Assembly: GCA_045543615.1 (NCBI GenBank)
Contig: JAZPXL010000020.1
Span: forward strand, 31,470-95,469
Reading direction: 5' to 3'
Source of the DNA: CAG-390 sp045543615
GTDB taxonomy: Bacteria; Bacillota; Clostridia; Oscillospirales; CAG-272
DNA: 64,000 bases
Shown here: one piece after another, positions 41,369-50,644 of the stretch
Layout: each line of letters begins with the position of its first letter
How positions within the stretch are numbered: the stretch's first letter is position 1
The notes under the pieces: generated by a model
What the model saw: the letters and a program-made list of their open reading frames with translations, nothing else
Told to the model about the DNA's origin: nothing
Databases searched by the model: none
Translations under genes and position numbers: made by a program

Positions 41369-43405
41369 ATGAAAAAGTTATTTGTTGCGCTTTTGTGTGC
41401 GGTTCTATTGCTTTCCGTACTATTATTGAGTGCTTGCACTCCTGACTCGCCTAACACACCACAGGGCGAGGAGAGCACTCCCGATGGCGTCGGTGAGGTT
41501 TTGGGCTCTGAAGGCTTGACCTACGAGCTTAACTGGCAGGGCAACGGCTATATCGTTACAGGTAAGGGAACTTGCACAGACAAGAGGGTCGTTATCCCCT
41601 CGACATATAATGGATTGCCCGTTCTTAGCATTGGAAATGGAGCATTCAGCGAGAAAACGCCTCCAAGCGATAATAATCAATCGGGTGGCACTACCAATGA
41701 TAAAGACAAAAAGGGGCTTGGAGTGTTCGCTTTTGGCACAAGAACACTTTCGTCTATCACCTCTTCAATTAGCTTTAGCTTGCTGTCGGACACCTCTGCC
41801 ACGGATGGCGATGGTATTACAGAGGTTGTTATTCCAGACAGCGTGATGGATATTGGCGACAATGCGTTCTATGGTTGCGAATCGCTTGCTTCCTTTGAGG
41901 TTTCAAATCTGGTTAACCTTATTGGAACTGACGCTTTCAAGGATACGGCGTACTATCTCGATGAGTCAAACTGGACGGGGGACGCTTTGTATTTGGAAGA
42001 ATATTTAGTGGCAGTTCGCCCCACTGTTGTCGGCGAGTGGGTGGTGCGTGATGGCACAGTAAATATTGCAAGCAATGCCTTTGAGGGATGTGTTGGTATT
42101 ACGTCAGTTTCTTTTCCTTCGTCTTTGCGTTTTGTTGGAAAGATGGCATTTATGGGATGCACTGGAATCACGGAGATTGATTTAACTATTCCCGGCATTC
42201 AAATTGAAAACTACGCATTTAAGGATTGCACATCTCTTACAACTATTATGATTGGTACGGACGACATTCCAAATGCACCACCTGTTGAGTCTTTTTGGGG
42301 TGTAGGTCTTGAGGGAGATGCCGTATTTATGCCGGGTGGAGTTTCGGATATTGCATTCAATCCCAAAGCCGATCCGAATTATATCTACTCAGGATCTATT
42401 GGTCATCAGGCTTTCTGTGGATGCACATCTCTTACATCCGTAACTCTTGGCTCAAATATTGGCTATCTTGGAGGCTTCATATTTGAGGGTTGCTCTGCGC
42501 TCAAAGAAGTCGATTTGAGTATGATTAAGGTTTATACACCCGATACAGTCATTGTAACGCCCGGATACAATCACCGTTGGCATATGTCACTTCAGGGCAT
42601 ATTCAAGGATTGTACATCGCTTGTAGACATCAAGCTACCTGAGGGTATTGCTTGGCTTGACAGAACCTTTGAGGGCTGTACATCTATCACGGAATTTGTT
42701 GTGCCTGATACAGTAAAGGGGCTTAACGGAACATTCATCAACTGTTCGTCTCTTCTGAGTGTAAGCATTCCCGAAAGTGTGGTGGCTCTGTCAAAAACAT
42801 TTATAAATTGTAGTGCTCTCCGTGAGATTACTCTTCCTCAAAAGCTTGTAAAGATTGGTGACGAAACTTTCTTTTACTGTAATTCGCTTATATATGTATA
42901 TGTTCCCGACTCTGTTACAGAGATCGGCAATCAAGTTTTTGTGGGCAATCCTGAGGTAGGTATGAACGTTTCCTTTGGTAAAGGAGTGGAGAAGGTCTTT
43001 GATGATTGCGTAACAACTGCTGATGCAATTGTGTTCCGAGGAACTGTGGAAGAGTGGAAAAAATCTCCGTTTTATAATAAAGTTAATTGCCACAACCCAC
43101 TCGGAGCGGGCTCTGATGTTATTTGCACAGATGGAACAATAATCGGAGATGATGTTGTTGTTGATACTATGAAGGGTATTAAGCTCTCCGACGGCACTCT
43201 TTATGTAAGCTTTAAGGACGTTACTTTTCAATACACTCCGGGTGTTATTGAATCGGTAATATCTCGCAGTCTTGATGAAATAGAGGCAGAGCTTGTGTCA
43301 AGTGGATCGATGAGCTGGACGAGAGTCAAAGCAATTGATCTGTTGCAGACTAAAACGAATCGAAATATATCTACATACGGCCATATCAGAGAAATGATAC
43401 AGTAA
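41369..43405 (+). CDS. BspA-type leucine-rich-repeat lipoprotein
   Basis: A 678-aa surface lipoprotein with lipobox LSAC (Cys23), a Thr/Pro/Gly linker, and about 15 LRR_5 (BspA/Treponema pallidum) repeats of the type 'IGDNAFYGCESLASFEVSN' and 'IPESVVALSKTFINCSAL' from about 50 to 590. These repeats form a curved solenoid for protein or host binding. The last 80 residues carry no repeats. A shorter relative lies at 48514. A hairpin terminator follows. Confidence 0.88.
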   Translation: MKKLFVALLCAVLLLSVLLLSACTPDSPNTPQGEESTPDGVGEVLGSEGLTYELNWQGNGYIVTGKGTCTDKRVVIPSTYNGLPVLSIGNGAFSEKTPPSDNNQSGGTTNDKDKKGLGVFAFGTRTLSSITSSISFSLLSDTSATDGDGITEVVIPDSVMDIGDNAFYGCESLASFEVSNLVNLIGTDAFKDTAYYLDESNWTGDALYLEEYLVAVRPTVVGEWVVRDGTVNIASNAFEGCVGITSVSFPSSLRFVGKMAFMGCTGITEIDLTIPGIQIENYAFKDCTSLTTIMIGTDDIPNAPPVESFWGVGLEGDAVFMPGGVSDIAFNPKADPNYIYSGSIGHQAFCGCTSLTSVTLGSNIGYLGGFIFEGCSALKEVDLSMIKVYTPDTVIVTPGYNHRWHMSLQGIFKDCTSLVDIKLPEGIAWLDRTFEGCTSITEFVVPDTVKGLNGTFINCSSLLSVSIPESVVALSKTFINCSALREITLPQKLVKIGDETFFYCNSLIYVYVPDSVTEIGNQVFVGNPEVGMNVSFGKGVEKVFDDCVTTADAIVFRGTVEEWKKSPFYNKVNCHNPLGAGSDVICTDGTIIGDDVVVDTMKGIKLSDGTLYVSFKDVTFQYTPGVIESVISRSLDEIEAELVSSGSMSWTRVKAIDLLQTKTNRNISTYGHIREMIQ

Positions 43406-43413
43406 AAAACTCA

Positions 43414-43452
43414 AAGCAGAAGCGATGCTCTTGCATCGATTCTGCTTTTTGT
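43414..43452 (+). terminator. Terminator of the large LRR lipoprotein
   Basis: AGCAGAAGCGATG pairs with GCATCGATTCTGCT (one bulge), then TTTTTG. Confidence 0.82.
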
Positions 43453-43515
43453 AGAAATTTGGGGCTTTTGCAAAAAAATTTACCTGATTGACAAATCAAT
43501 ATGACAGCACTTGTG

Positions 43516-43544
43516 TTGCAAAATGCGCTTGTCTGTGATATAAT
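43516..43544 (+). promoter_or_regulatory. Promoter of the tetratricopeptide-like membrane protein
   Basis: TTGCAA (43516-43521), 17 bases, TATAAT (43539-43544) with TGA extension. Confidence 0.8.
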
Positions 43545-43576
43545 AGCTGTTGAAAAACGGAAAGAGAGGTGCTGTT

Positions 43577-44374
43577 ATGTTCTTAACAAAAAACAGCCTT
43601 TGGAAAATTGTTATTATGGCTATTGCCTATTTCGTTATAGGCACCATCGGCGTTACGCTTGGTATTCTTTTTATGGTTTACGGTTACGATTGGTTGATAC
43701 TGTACCTTGGTATTGCTATGCTTTGTCTCTGTCCTCTCATCGTCCTTTGGGGGTTGTACGCTGAGGGCAAGGGCAAGCTTATAAATCTTGGGCGCAAGCT
43801 TATTTTCAATGACCTGCGCCCTCGTGATTTTATTAGGGAATACGACAGGCTCAGAAGTACGGGAGATCTTGTTATAAACAAGCCGAGCTTTGAGATTTTG
43901 CAGTTTTTGATTGTGGCTTATGATTCACTTAATGAAAGGGAGCGTGCGCTCGCTGTTGCTGATGAGCTTATTTTGATGGCGAGCGAGAAGAAGAAGGCTT
44001 TGGCAAAGCTTTATAAGGTGAGCCTTTTATTTGCCTACGGAATGGTAGAAGAGGGCGAGGAGCTTTTCGTTTCGGTTCAGCGCGAAAAGCTTGATTTTGT
44101 CGCCAAGGGCTTTGTGAATAATCTTTACAAGAGTGACCGTGCAATTGCTATTGGAGATTATAAAACTGCAGAAATGCACAATTTAAGCACGCTTGAGAGT
44201 GCGTCATCCCAAACTCCTCTTGTAGTTCTGATTGCCCATTTTTCTTTGGGTGAGATTTATGTTAAGCTTGGAGATGCAGAGAAGGCTGTGGTGCATCTTG
44301 AGTATTGTACCAAAAACTGTGGAGAGACGGCGATAGGAAAGTCGGCATCCGAGGCTCTTGAAAAGATTATATAA
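43577..44374 (+). CDS. Membrane protein with TPR-like helical domain
   Basis: A 265-aa protein: two membrane helices (about 10-30 and 35-55), then an all-helical cytoplasmic domain with TPR-like pairs (ALAVADELILMASEKKKALAKLYK; HFSLGEIYVKLGDAEKAVVHLEY). The last motif is a clear tetratricopeptide. It probably mediates protein contacts; the partner is unknown. ATG at 43577 has AGAGAGGTG upstream. It stands alone with its own promoter. Confidence 0.72.
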   Translation: MFLTKNSLWKIVIMAIAYFVIGTIGVTLGILFMVYGYDWLILYLGIAMLCLCPLIVLWGLYAEGKGKLINLGRKLIFNDLRPRDFIREYDRLRSTGDLVINKPSFEILQFLIVAYDSLNERERALAVADELILMASEKKKALAKLYKVSLLFAYGMVEEGEELFVSVQREKLDFVAKGFVNNLYKSDRAIAIGDYKTAEMHNLSTLESASSQTPLVVLIAHFSLGEIYVKLGDAEKAVVHLEYCTKNCGETAIGKSASEALEKII

Positions 44375-44380
44375 TCGTTA

Positions 44381-44409
44381 TTGACACAATCCTTTGCGTA
44401 TGCTATAAT
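44381..44409 (+). promoter_or_regulatory. Consensus promoter of small lipoprotein
   Basis: TTGACA (44381-44386), 17 bases, TATAAT (44404-44409) with TGC extension. Confidence 0.92.
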
Positions 44410-44451
44410 AAAAACAACAAATCGTTGAAACTTCGACCCGGGAGGATTATT

Positions 44452-44931
44452 ATGAAGACAAAAAGACTTGTTTCGCTTGTACTTGCGGTATTTTTACTTA
44501 TCACTCTACTTACTTCGCTCATCTCTTGCGTGCAGTCGGGAGGTGGTGACGGTGGCAACAACATCGACTTTGGCAAAAAGTATATGAAGAGTGACAACGA
44601 TTACTATGTTTTTAACGGCGATGGCACAGGATACCACGTTTACAGATATGTGTACGAGAACTCGGTTAGTCCCGAATACAACTATACTCGCTCAGGCCGT
44701 ATTGATTTTGTTTGGAGAGAGGCGGCTGACGGCGCAATTTATCTCTTTGAGACAAATGCAACCTATGACGAGGATCACACAGAGGGGGAGGACTTGCCAT
44801 TGGTCGGGGCCGCTATTTATTTTGGCGACGATTTCTTTGTTTATTTGTACTCAAACCAGTACGGCAGCACATCCCATAGATATATCAAAGAAAACTCATC
44901 CCTCGAAAAGCTGACGGAGGATGAAGAATAA
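44452..44931 (+). CDS. Small lipoprotein of unknown function
   Basis: A 159-aa lipoprotein with lipobox LISC (Cys26), a Gly-rich linker and a compact beta-sandwich-like domain (YVFNGDGTGYHVYRYVYEN; GAAIYFGDDFFVYLYSNQY). No family is recognised. The RBS GGGAGGA is well placed. Its own promoter and terminator mark it as a single-gene unit. Confidence 0.75.
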   Translation: MKTKRLVSLVLAVFLLITLLTSLISCVQSGGGDGGNNIDFGKKYMKSDNDYYVFNGDGTGYHVYRYVYENSVSPEYNYTRSGRIDFVWREAADGAIYLFETNATYDEDHTEGEDLPLVGAAIYFGDDFFVYLYSNQYGSTSHRYIKENSSLEKLTEDEE

Positions 44932-44938
44932 TCAAAAT

Positions 44939-44978
44939 AACGGCACAATCACTACCGTGGTTGTGCCGTTTAGTTTTT
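44939..44978 (+). terminator. Terminator of small lipoprotein
   Basis: AACGGCACAA pairs with TTGTGCCGTT, followed by TAGTTTTTAT. Confidence 0.85.
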
Positions 44979-44979
44979 A

Positions 44980-45008
44980 TTGACAAAGCACGCTCTTTGT
45001 GATAAAAT
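44980..45008 (+). promoter_or_regulatory. Promoter of the 777-aa lipoprotein
   Basis: TTGACA (44980-44985), 17 bases, TAAAAT (45003-45008). The spacer holds the dyad ACAAAG-CACGCT-CTTTGT. Confidence 0.85.
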
Positions 45009-45058
45009 AAAGTCGGTAATAATACTTACAAAAACACTTAAATCAAGGAGGGCTTGTT

Positions 45059-47392
45059 ATGAAAAAAGTGGTTGCTTTTTTGATCCTTTGCGCTATGCTG
45101 CTGTCGGTTTTTGTCGGCTGCACGCCAAACTCGCAGACAGATGGCACAACTGATGATTCAAATCCGTCAGGCACACCCGGAGATTTTGTCATTCCTGAGG
45201 GAATGAGTGGTGACGATATAGTAAGACTTCTGCTTGCAGGTGAGAGACTTGACTCTTCCGTTCTCAAAAAGGACGGTGACATTTTTGATGATGGAGCGGA
45301 GACTTTCCGTAAGCTTGCGGCAAAGGCTTCAAGCAATCTTGCAGAATCTGCCTCTGCACTCAAAATGACGCCTATGCGCTACAAAACCCTTACTCCAATT
45401 TCAGCTTCAACTCTGATTGACGAGGGAAAGGGAAGAGTCGAGATAGACGGAAACAAGTACATTTGGAGCGACTTCAAGGAAAATAACAACTCCTACGAAG
45501 CATTTGCCAACACAACAGAGAATATCATTGTGTCTTCAAAGACTGCGGCAGATATGATTGATTATATAAAGAAGAATGTCAGAGTTGTTGACAAGTGGGT
45601 AAGATTTGAGACATCGAGCTTTTATCTGCACGTTGACGAAAACTCCGAGATCCTTCTTGAGAGATGGGATAACGAAACCTCAAAAAGAATAAATATCTGC
45701 ACTCGCTACAAAAATGCGCAGGGCGTGGATGTTTATGAGCTTTACATTGAAGAGGCGTTTGTCGGCTCATACACAGTAAGCTCACGAACAACATATATCC
45801 CGGGTCAGAGATACGAAATGTCCATTAATCAGGATTTTGGTGACAGAGTTGATGAGAGCTATTTTGTTGCCGACAATTCAAAGGGATATTGGGAGACTTA
45901 CACGATTTCTGTTTTGCCCACGCATTACAATATTTCCTGCTTCATTATGAAGGATGACATCGCTTACGACGCTTTTTATGATCCTGTAAGCAAGACGGCA
46001 AATTACCTTAAGGTTATGAGTGCCGACAGAGCGACGGATATTATGCATATAAGTGGAACTGACGGTGATGATGTGTTCTTCGTTGATGTGCTTTTCTCCG
46101 GTTTTGACGGAATTGAGAGTGTTGAGCTTGTGGCTGACAACGATGAGATCATAACTGATATGGATTCATATATCAATATGAGTCCTGAGGATTACGAGAA
46201 ATACAAGCTCTTTTTAAATGACGGTGGATATATTCTTATTGGTGAAAATTCGGGTGTTGTCAAGCTCACAAACGGCAAGACCATTACCCCCAAAAGCCAA
46301 TATGCAGGGGGTAAGGTAACGGTTGCCCGCATTGTCGCAGAGGGAGAGAAGGAAAGGTTTGTTAACGGTTTTGTGTCCTTGCGCATTGATGCAAACACTT
46401 ACGATGAGCTTGTGATTGTATTAGAGCAGTTTTTGAGTGAATGTGGCATTGTTTGTCGCAGAGACACAAAGCTTATGCTTGAGAGCATTAAGCGTGCATA
46501 TGAGGAACTTCCCCTCTTTACCACCTATTATAAATGGAACGGAGTTGTCGTTTCGGATACTGAGGGTATTGGCAAGGCACTTGAGGTTGAAAAAACAAGA
46601 TTTGCACGTATCAGAGAGATTTATGAGGAGCGTGAGAATGCGCCTGTTATAGATGGCGACAACGAGCAGGCTATGGAGCTTAATATTCATCTTTCGGATA
46701 TTGTGCTGTCCGAGCGTACAGGCGTCAGAGCAAATGGTATTGTCATAAGCGTAGAGAAGGTGACGCTGTCCGTGTCAGATACTCTGCTTTTTGTCAAGGA
46801 TGAGCCTTACAGAATTGGCTTTGCGCTTGTCTCTGTAAATGGTGGGGGACTTGTTCATCTCGGTATGTCGGAAGAGAGCGTAGCATATAATGGCGGAGAG
46901 CTATCCGTCACGGGCTCGGCAGAGCTTGAGCTTAGCGAGCTTGTTGTAGGTCAATACAATCTTGTGGCTTATGTTGCAACCTCCGATGGCGTCAGATCGA
47001 CTGAATACGTTAAGCTTCCCGGTGACACAGCTGACGGTGAGAAAATGAAACTGACGGATACAAGCCTGAGCACAAGCATTGGAGAGGACGGACTTTTGAT
47101 TGTCAGCTTTGAGGAAAATACTGATATAAGCCTGAGTGTCAGCATACCCGGTCCTCTTACATATGCAGAGCTTTATGAGCTTATGAGGTCAAATGCATAC
47201 ACCTACGGAACACCCACAGATGCGCCAATGGAGATGCGAACAGGCGAGAGCTTTGTTTCTATGAGTGGTGAGGAGAGTGGGCTTGCCGAAGGTGAATACA
47301 GGATAAAGTACCAAAAGGAGAAGGATGGCGCGATCCTTGAGGGATATATTTATCTCAATCTCAGCATAAGTAGCGATTACGAAACTGAATGA
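45059..47392 (+). CDS. Large lipoprotein of unknown function
   Basis: A 777-aa lipoprotein with lipobox FVGC (Cys21) and a Thr/Ser/Asp linker. The mature part falls into an N-terminal alpha/beta region (about 45-340), a middle region with a helical segment (about 430-560), and two beta-sandwich-like domains (about 565-665 and 680-775) of Ig-like appearance. No catalytic motif is recognised. The AGGAGGG RBS is strong. The metzincin-motif lipoprotein follows 19 bases later and may be co-transcribed. Confidence 0.68.
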   Translation: MKKVVAFLILCAMLLSVFVGCTPNSQTDGTTDDSNPSGTPGDFVIPEGMSGDDIVRLLLAGERLDSSVLKKDGDIFDDGAETFRKLAAKASSNLAESASALKMTPMRYKTLTPISASTLIDEGKGRVEIDGNKYIWSDFKENNNSYEAFANTTENIIVSSKTAADMIDYIKKNVRVVDKWVRFETSSFYLHVDENSEILLERWDNETSKRINICTRYKNAQGVDVYELYIEEAFVGSYTVSSRTTYIPGQRYEMSINQDFGDRVDESYFVADNSKGYWETYTISVLPTHYNISCFIMKDDIAYDAFYDPVSKTANYLKVMSADRATDIMHISGTDGDDVFFVDVLFSGFDGIESVELVADNDEIITDMDSYINMSPEDYEKYKLFLNDGGYILIGENSGVVKLTNGKTITPKSQYAGGKVTVARIVAEGEKERFVNGFVSLRIDANTYDELVIVLEQFLSECGIVCRRDTKLMLESIKRAYEELPLFTTYYKWNGVVVSDTEGIGKALEVEKTRFARIREIYEERENAPVIDGDNEQAMELNIHLSDIVLSERTGVRANGIVISVEKVTLSVSDTLLFVKDEPYRIGFALVSVNGGGLVHLGMSEESVAYNGGELSVTGSAELELSELVVGQYNLVAYVATSDGVRSTEYVKLPGDTADGEKMKLTDTSLSTSIGEDGLLIVSFEENTDISLSVSIPGPLTYAELYELMRSNAYTYGTPTDAPMEMRTGESFVSMSGEESGLAEGEYRIKYQKEKDGAILEGYIYLNLSISSDYETE

Positions 47393-47411
47393 TGGATTGC
47401 TTGCGTTTTAA

Positions 47412-48323
47412 ATGAAGAAAACAGTAAAACTAATATTTGCTACCGTCCTCGTTCTCTGTCTTGCACTTTCGCTTGTCGGATGTGCGCCCGTTTTCTTAGC
47501 TCTGTTCGGTACTGCCTCGTTTTTTGGAGAAGACAGTACGGATGAGAGGGTGGAAGTAAATGACATTTATGCAGAGGTCGAGAATATCGACGATTACAGA
47601 GAGGACTATCTCGTCGGCAATTGTAGGGAGCTTTCGGGCGAGGTCTTCGTTATTGTCTTCTTTATGGACGATTTTGAAAGCTCTTGGAGCGAGCGCGATA
47701 TTAACATTTACACTGAATATGAGATCCGTCCGGCTTTGCGCTTTCTTGAGAGCGAGGCCGAGCGATACGGCGTCCCACTTAAGATGACAATAAAGGACAG
47801 CTATTCCTCGCTTATTTATGATGATGAGGTAATAATCAGCATAAAAGACACGGGACTTTGCACAATCGACGTGCTTTGGCAGGCGTCAGAGCAGATCGGC
47901 TTTTCGTCAACGGGGGAGATGATAGAGGCAAAGAGGGCAGAGTACGGAGTTGATGAGATTTTGTGCCTGACGGTATTTAACAAGAATGGCACAGCCTATG
48001 CAATAAATCCCAAGCGAGGCTATGAGCATCAGGCTGACGAGCATTGTGTGCTGTTTTCCCGTGACTTATATTCGGACGGTGGCTATGCAAACGGCACTCA
48101 TATCTCCGTAGTAGCGCACGAAACGCTCCATCTCTACGGAGCTGAGGATTTCTATTCTTTTGAATCAAGAAAACATCTTGCAGAGAGATATTATCCAAAA
48201 GATATTATGCTCTACGTAGCATACGATATAAAGAACAACCAAATTGGCGAGGCAACTGCCTTTTATGTTGGCTGGAGTGATAATATGCCGAAAATTCTGC
48301 TTGATGAGGGTTGGTTGGAATAA
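47412..48323 (+). CDS. Lipoprotein with metzincin zinc-protease motif
   Basis: A 303-aa lipoprotein with lipobox LVGC (Cys24). VVAHETLHLYGAED holds HExxHxxGxxD at residues 236-246 (His236, Glu237, His240, Asp246), the metzincin-type zinc site. The rest matches no family I recognise, so the fold class is inferred from this motif. No good RBS precedes the ATG, suggesting translation coupled to the upstream lipoprotein, which ends 19 bases earlier. It probably cleaves surface or host proteins. Confidence 0.75.
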   Translation: MKKTVKLIFATVLVLCLALSLVGCAPVFLALFGTASFFGEDSTDERVEVNDIYAEVENIDDYREDYLVGNCRELSGEVFVIVFFMDDFESSWSERDINIYTEYEIRPALRFLESEAERYGVPLKMTIKDSYSSLIYDDEVIISIKDTGLCTIDVLWQASEQIGFSSTGEMIEAKRAEYGVDEILCLTVFNKNGTAYAINPKRGYEHQADEHCVLFSRDLYSDGGYANGTHISVVAHETLHLYGAEDFYSFESRKHLAERYYPKDIMLYVAYDIKNNQIGEATAFYVGWSDNMPKILLDEGWLE

Positions 48324-48380
48324 AATTCTTCGACCAATTGACATATTAGAGTTTTTCTATCGACTTTAAATAACAAAGAG

Positions 48381-48410
48381 GCAAAACGCACCGTGTACGG
48401 TGCGTTTTGC
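48381..48410. terminator. Hairpin after metzincin-like lipoprotein
   Basis: GCAAAACGCACCG pairs with CGGTGCGTTTTGC around TGTA. There is no T-run downstream. Similar to the hairpin at 40758. Confidence 0.65.
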
Positions 48411-48456
48411 ATTGGTGCATATTCTGCTTGACATTGAAATACGGGAAGCTTTTCTA

Positions 48457-48485
48457 TTGAAAAGGAGCAGAGGGTGTGTTATAAT
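48457..48485 (+). promoter_or_regulatory. Promoter of the second LRR lipoprotein
   Basis: TTGAAA (48457-48462), 17 bases, TATAAT (48480-48485) with TGT extension. A further TTGACA lies at 48428. Confidence 0.8.
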
Positions 48486-48513
48486 ATGAAAAAACAAACA
48501 GGAGGGAAGAGTA

Positions 48514-49869
48514 ATGAAAATGAAAAAGATAGCTTTGGCGTTGCTTTTGGTGTTGACGCTTTTGCTTTCGTCCTGCGTTATAGTTGACACAACGCCTGAG
48601 GATAGCGTTCCTCCAAAGGACGAGGGTACAAGCACAGAGGTAACAACGGATGGCGCAAGTGATGGGGACGGTGATGACAGTAAAGCTCCCGAAATTGAAC
48701 TTGACCCGAACGCAAGCCGAGGACTTTACTTTGATTCAAACGGTGACGGCACTTGCACGCTTATCGGACGTGGCAATTGCACAGATAACGATATTATTAT
48801 ACCTGCGCTTTCGCCTGAGGGTGACGTGGTTGAGGTTATTGGCGAGTCGGCATTTAAGACACAGAGCGATATATACAGCGTCACTATGCCCGACACCATA
48901 AAGAGAATTGAAGACGGTGCTTTTGACGGATGCCTCAATCTCAGCCGTGTCACAGTATCTGACAAGCTTGAGTATTTTGGTGATATGGTATTTTCAAGCT
49001 GTAATATGCTTGAAACCAACAGCTACGATCATATAAACTATATTGGAAGCAAGCAGAACCCCTATCTCATTATGATTGAGGTGGAAAACACCAAAAAGGG
49101 AGTTTACAAAACCCACGACGACACAAGATTTGTTGCCAACCACGCATTTGGGAAGTGCGAGAACATACAGAATGCGTATTTTGGAGATAAGGTTGTAAGC
49201 ATTGGCGCATCTGCTTTTTCGGGCAGAGTAACGCTTGTCAATGTTAATTTGCCTAAGAATCTAAAGGTAATAAAGAACGATACATTTTCGGGATGCCGTC
49301 TGCTTGAGCTTGTACGGATGCCCGAGGCTGTCACGGAGATAGGTAATCACGCTTTTGCATATTGCGAAAGACTTTTTGAGATAGAGCTGCCCGACACTCT
49401 GCGCAGCGTTGGCAACGGCGCATTTATGTTCTGCTCAAGCCTTGAGAGCGTTACAATACCCGAGGGCGTCAGTGAAATTGGAACTGACGTATTCAGAAAT
49501 TGCTTGATGCTAAGTAGCGTAAAGTGGCCGTCAAGCGTTGTAAGTGTAAGCGAAAGCGCATTTACGGGCTGTATGAGGCTTGGGGAGGTAGTGCTTCCCG
49601 AGACACTTAGGGAGATTGGCAAGTATGCGTTTGAAAACTGCACGTCACTCAAGAGCATCACCATCCCAAAGAATGTAAGGCTTATAGGAGAGCGTGCATT
49701 TGGAGGTTGCGCAACGCTTTCATCGGTAACCTTTGAGAACACGGAGGGTTGGAGCTGTCACGAGATAGCCTCCTCGCCAAACGGCACGCCTGCCATTTTG
49801 ACGGACACGGCAAAGAATGCTGAAAACTTAAGCTTTTCTCACAGCTACCACACCCTGAAAAGAAAATAA
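48514..49869 (+). CDS. BspA-type leucine-rich-repeat lipoprotein
   Basis: A 451-aa lipoprotein with lipobox LSSC (Cys21), an acidic linker and about 10 LRR_5 units (KRIEDGAFDGCLNLSRVTVSD, EIGNHAFAYCERLFEIELPD and so on) to about residue 410. It shares its N-terminal TCTLIGRGNCTDNDIIIPA-type entry domain with the larger LRR protein at 41369 (TGKGTCTDKRVVIPS), so the two are paralogues. Likely a surface binding protein. AGGAGGG lies before the ATG. Confidence 0.88.
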   Translation: MKMKKIALALLLVLTLLLSSCVIVDTTPEDSVPPKDEGTSTEVTTDGASDGDGDDSKAPEIELDPNASRGLYFDSNGDGTCTLIGRGNCTDNDIIIPALSPEGDVVEVIGESAFKTQSDIYSVTMPDTIKRIEDGAFDGCLNLSRVTVSDKLEYFGDMVFSSCNMLETNSYDHINYIGSKQNPYLIMIEVENTKKGVYKTHDDTRFVANHAFGKCENIQNAYFGDKVVSIGASAFSGRVTLVNVNLPKNLKVIKNDTFSGCRLLELVRMPEAVTEIGNHAFAYCERLFEIELPDTLRSVGNGAFMFCSSLESVTIPEGVSEIGTDVFRNCLMLSSVKWPSSVVSVSESAFTGCMRLGEVVLPETLREIGKYAFENCTSLKSITIPKNVRLIGERAFGGCATLSSVTFENTEGWSCHEIASSPNGTPAILTDTAKNAENLSFSHSYHTLKRK

Positions 49870-49875
49870 AGCTCT

Positions 49876-49912
49876 CGCCCGTTTGCAACAGCAAACGGGC
49901 GTTCTTTTCTTT
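49876..49912 (+). terminator. Terminator of the second LRR lipoprotein
   Basis: CGCCCGTTTGC-AACA-GCAAACGGGCG, then TTCTTTTCTTT. Confidence 0.88.
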
Positions 49913-49940
49913 GAATGGATGGAAAATTTTTTATTGCCAC

Positions 49941-49969
49941 TTGAATTATCATTTTCTTTGTGATAAAAT
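49941..49969 (+). promoter_or_regulatory. Promoter of the DUF3267 gene
   Basis: TTGAAT (49941-49946), 17 bases, TAAAAT (49964-49969). GCCACTTGA just upstream resembles half of the palindrome at 53452. Confidence 0.7.
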
Positions 49970-50018
49970 GGTTGATAGGGAAAACAAATCAACATCCCGA
50001 AATTTCAGAGGTGAAAAA

Positions 50019-50639
50019 ATGAAAGCTTATGAGAGTTTACCCGAGGGCTATGGAGAGATACTCGCCATTGACCTCCAAAAGAATAAGAAAACGGCTTTGC
50101 TTGTAAATGGTTTGGCGCTTATTATCGGCGTCCTGCTTGCAGTACCGATGCACTTTTTAGTTCCGATTTCCACGCTTTTTGATATGGAGATGGGTATTGG
50201 CCCGTATACAATCCGTTTTGTTTCTTTGATCGCATTGCTTGTGCTTTATATGGTGCTTCACGAGCTTGTTCACGGAATAGCTATGAAGATGTGTGGAACG
50301 AAGAAGATCAAATACGGTTTTACAGGTCTTTATGCCTATGCAGGCAGTGATGATTATTACGCAAAAGGACCGTATATCTTTATTGCACTTGCTCCGGTTG
50401 TGCTTTGGGGCGTTGTGCTTGCAATAGTCACCCCGTTTGTTCCGACGGAATGGTTCTGGGTGGTATATCTCATACAGATCTCAAATCTTTCGGGAGCTGC
50501 GGGAGATATCTACGTAACGCTTAAATTTTCACGTCTGCCGGGGGACATTCTGGTTCGTGACTATGGCGTTGGAATGACTGTTTACTCAAAAGAGGCTATC
50601 ACTTTGGCAGATAACAAAACTGACGAGAAGGGCGAGTGA
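50019..50639 (+). CDS. DUF3267-family membrane zinc metallopeptidase-like protein
   Basis: A 206-aa membrane protein with about four helices. The second carries VLHELVHGIAMK, an HExxH zinc motif inside the membrane, as in the DUF3267 'putative zincin peptidase' family. FSRLPGDILVRDYGVGM near the C-terminus is also typical, with a distal Asp possibly acting as third ligand. Role unknown, perhaps intramembrane cleavage. ATG at 50019 follows AGAGGTG. Its stop nearly touches the next gene. Confidence 0.82.
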   Translation: MKAYESLPEGYGEILAIDLQKNKKTALLVNGLALIIGVLLAVPMHFLVPISTLFDMEMGIGPYTIRFVSLIALLVLYMVLHELVHGIAMKMCGTKKIKYGFTGLYAYAGSDDYYAKGPYIFIALAPVVLWGVVLAIVTPFVPTEWFWVVYLIQISNLSGAAGDIYVTLKFSRLPGDILVRDYGVGMTVYSKEAITLADNKTDEKGE

Positions 50640-50644
50640 ATATA

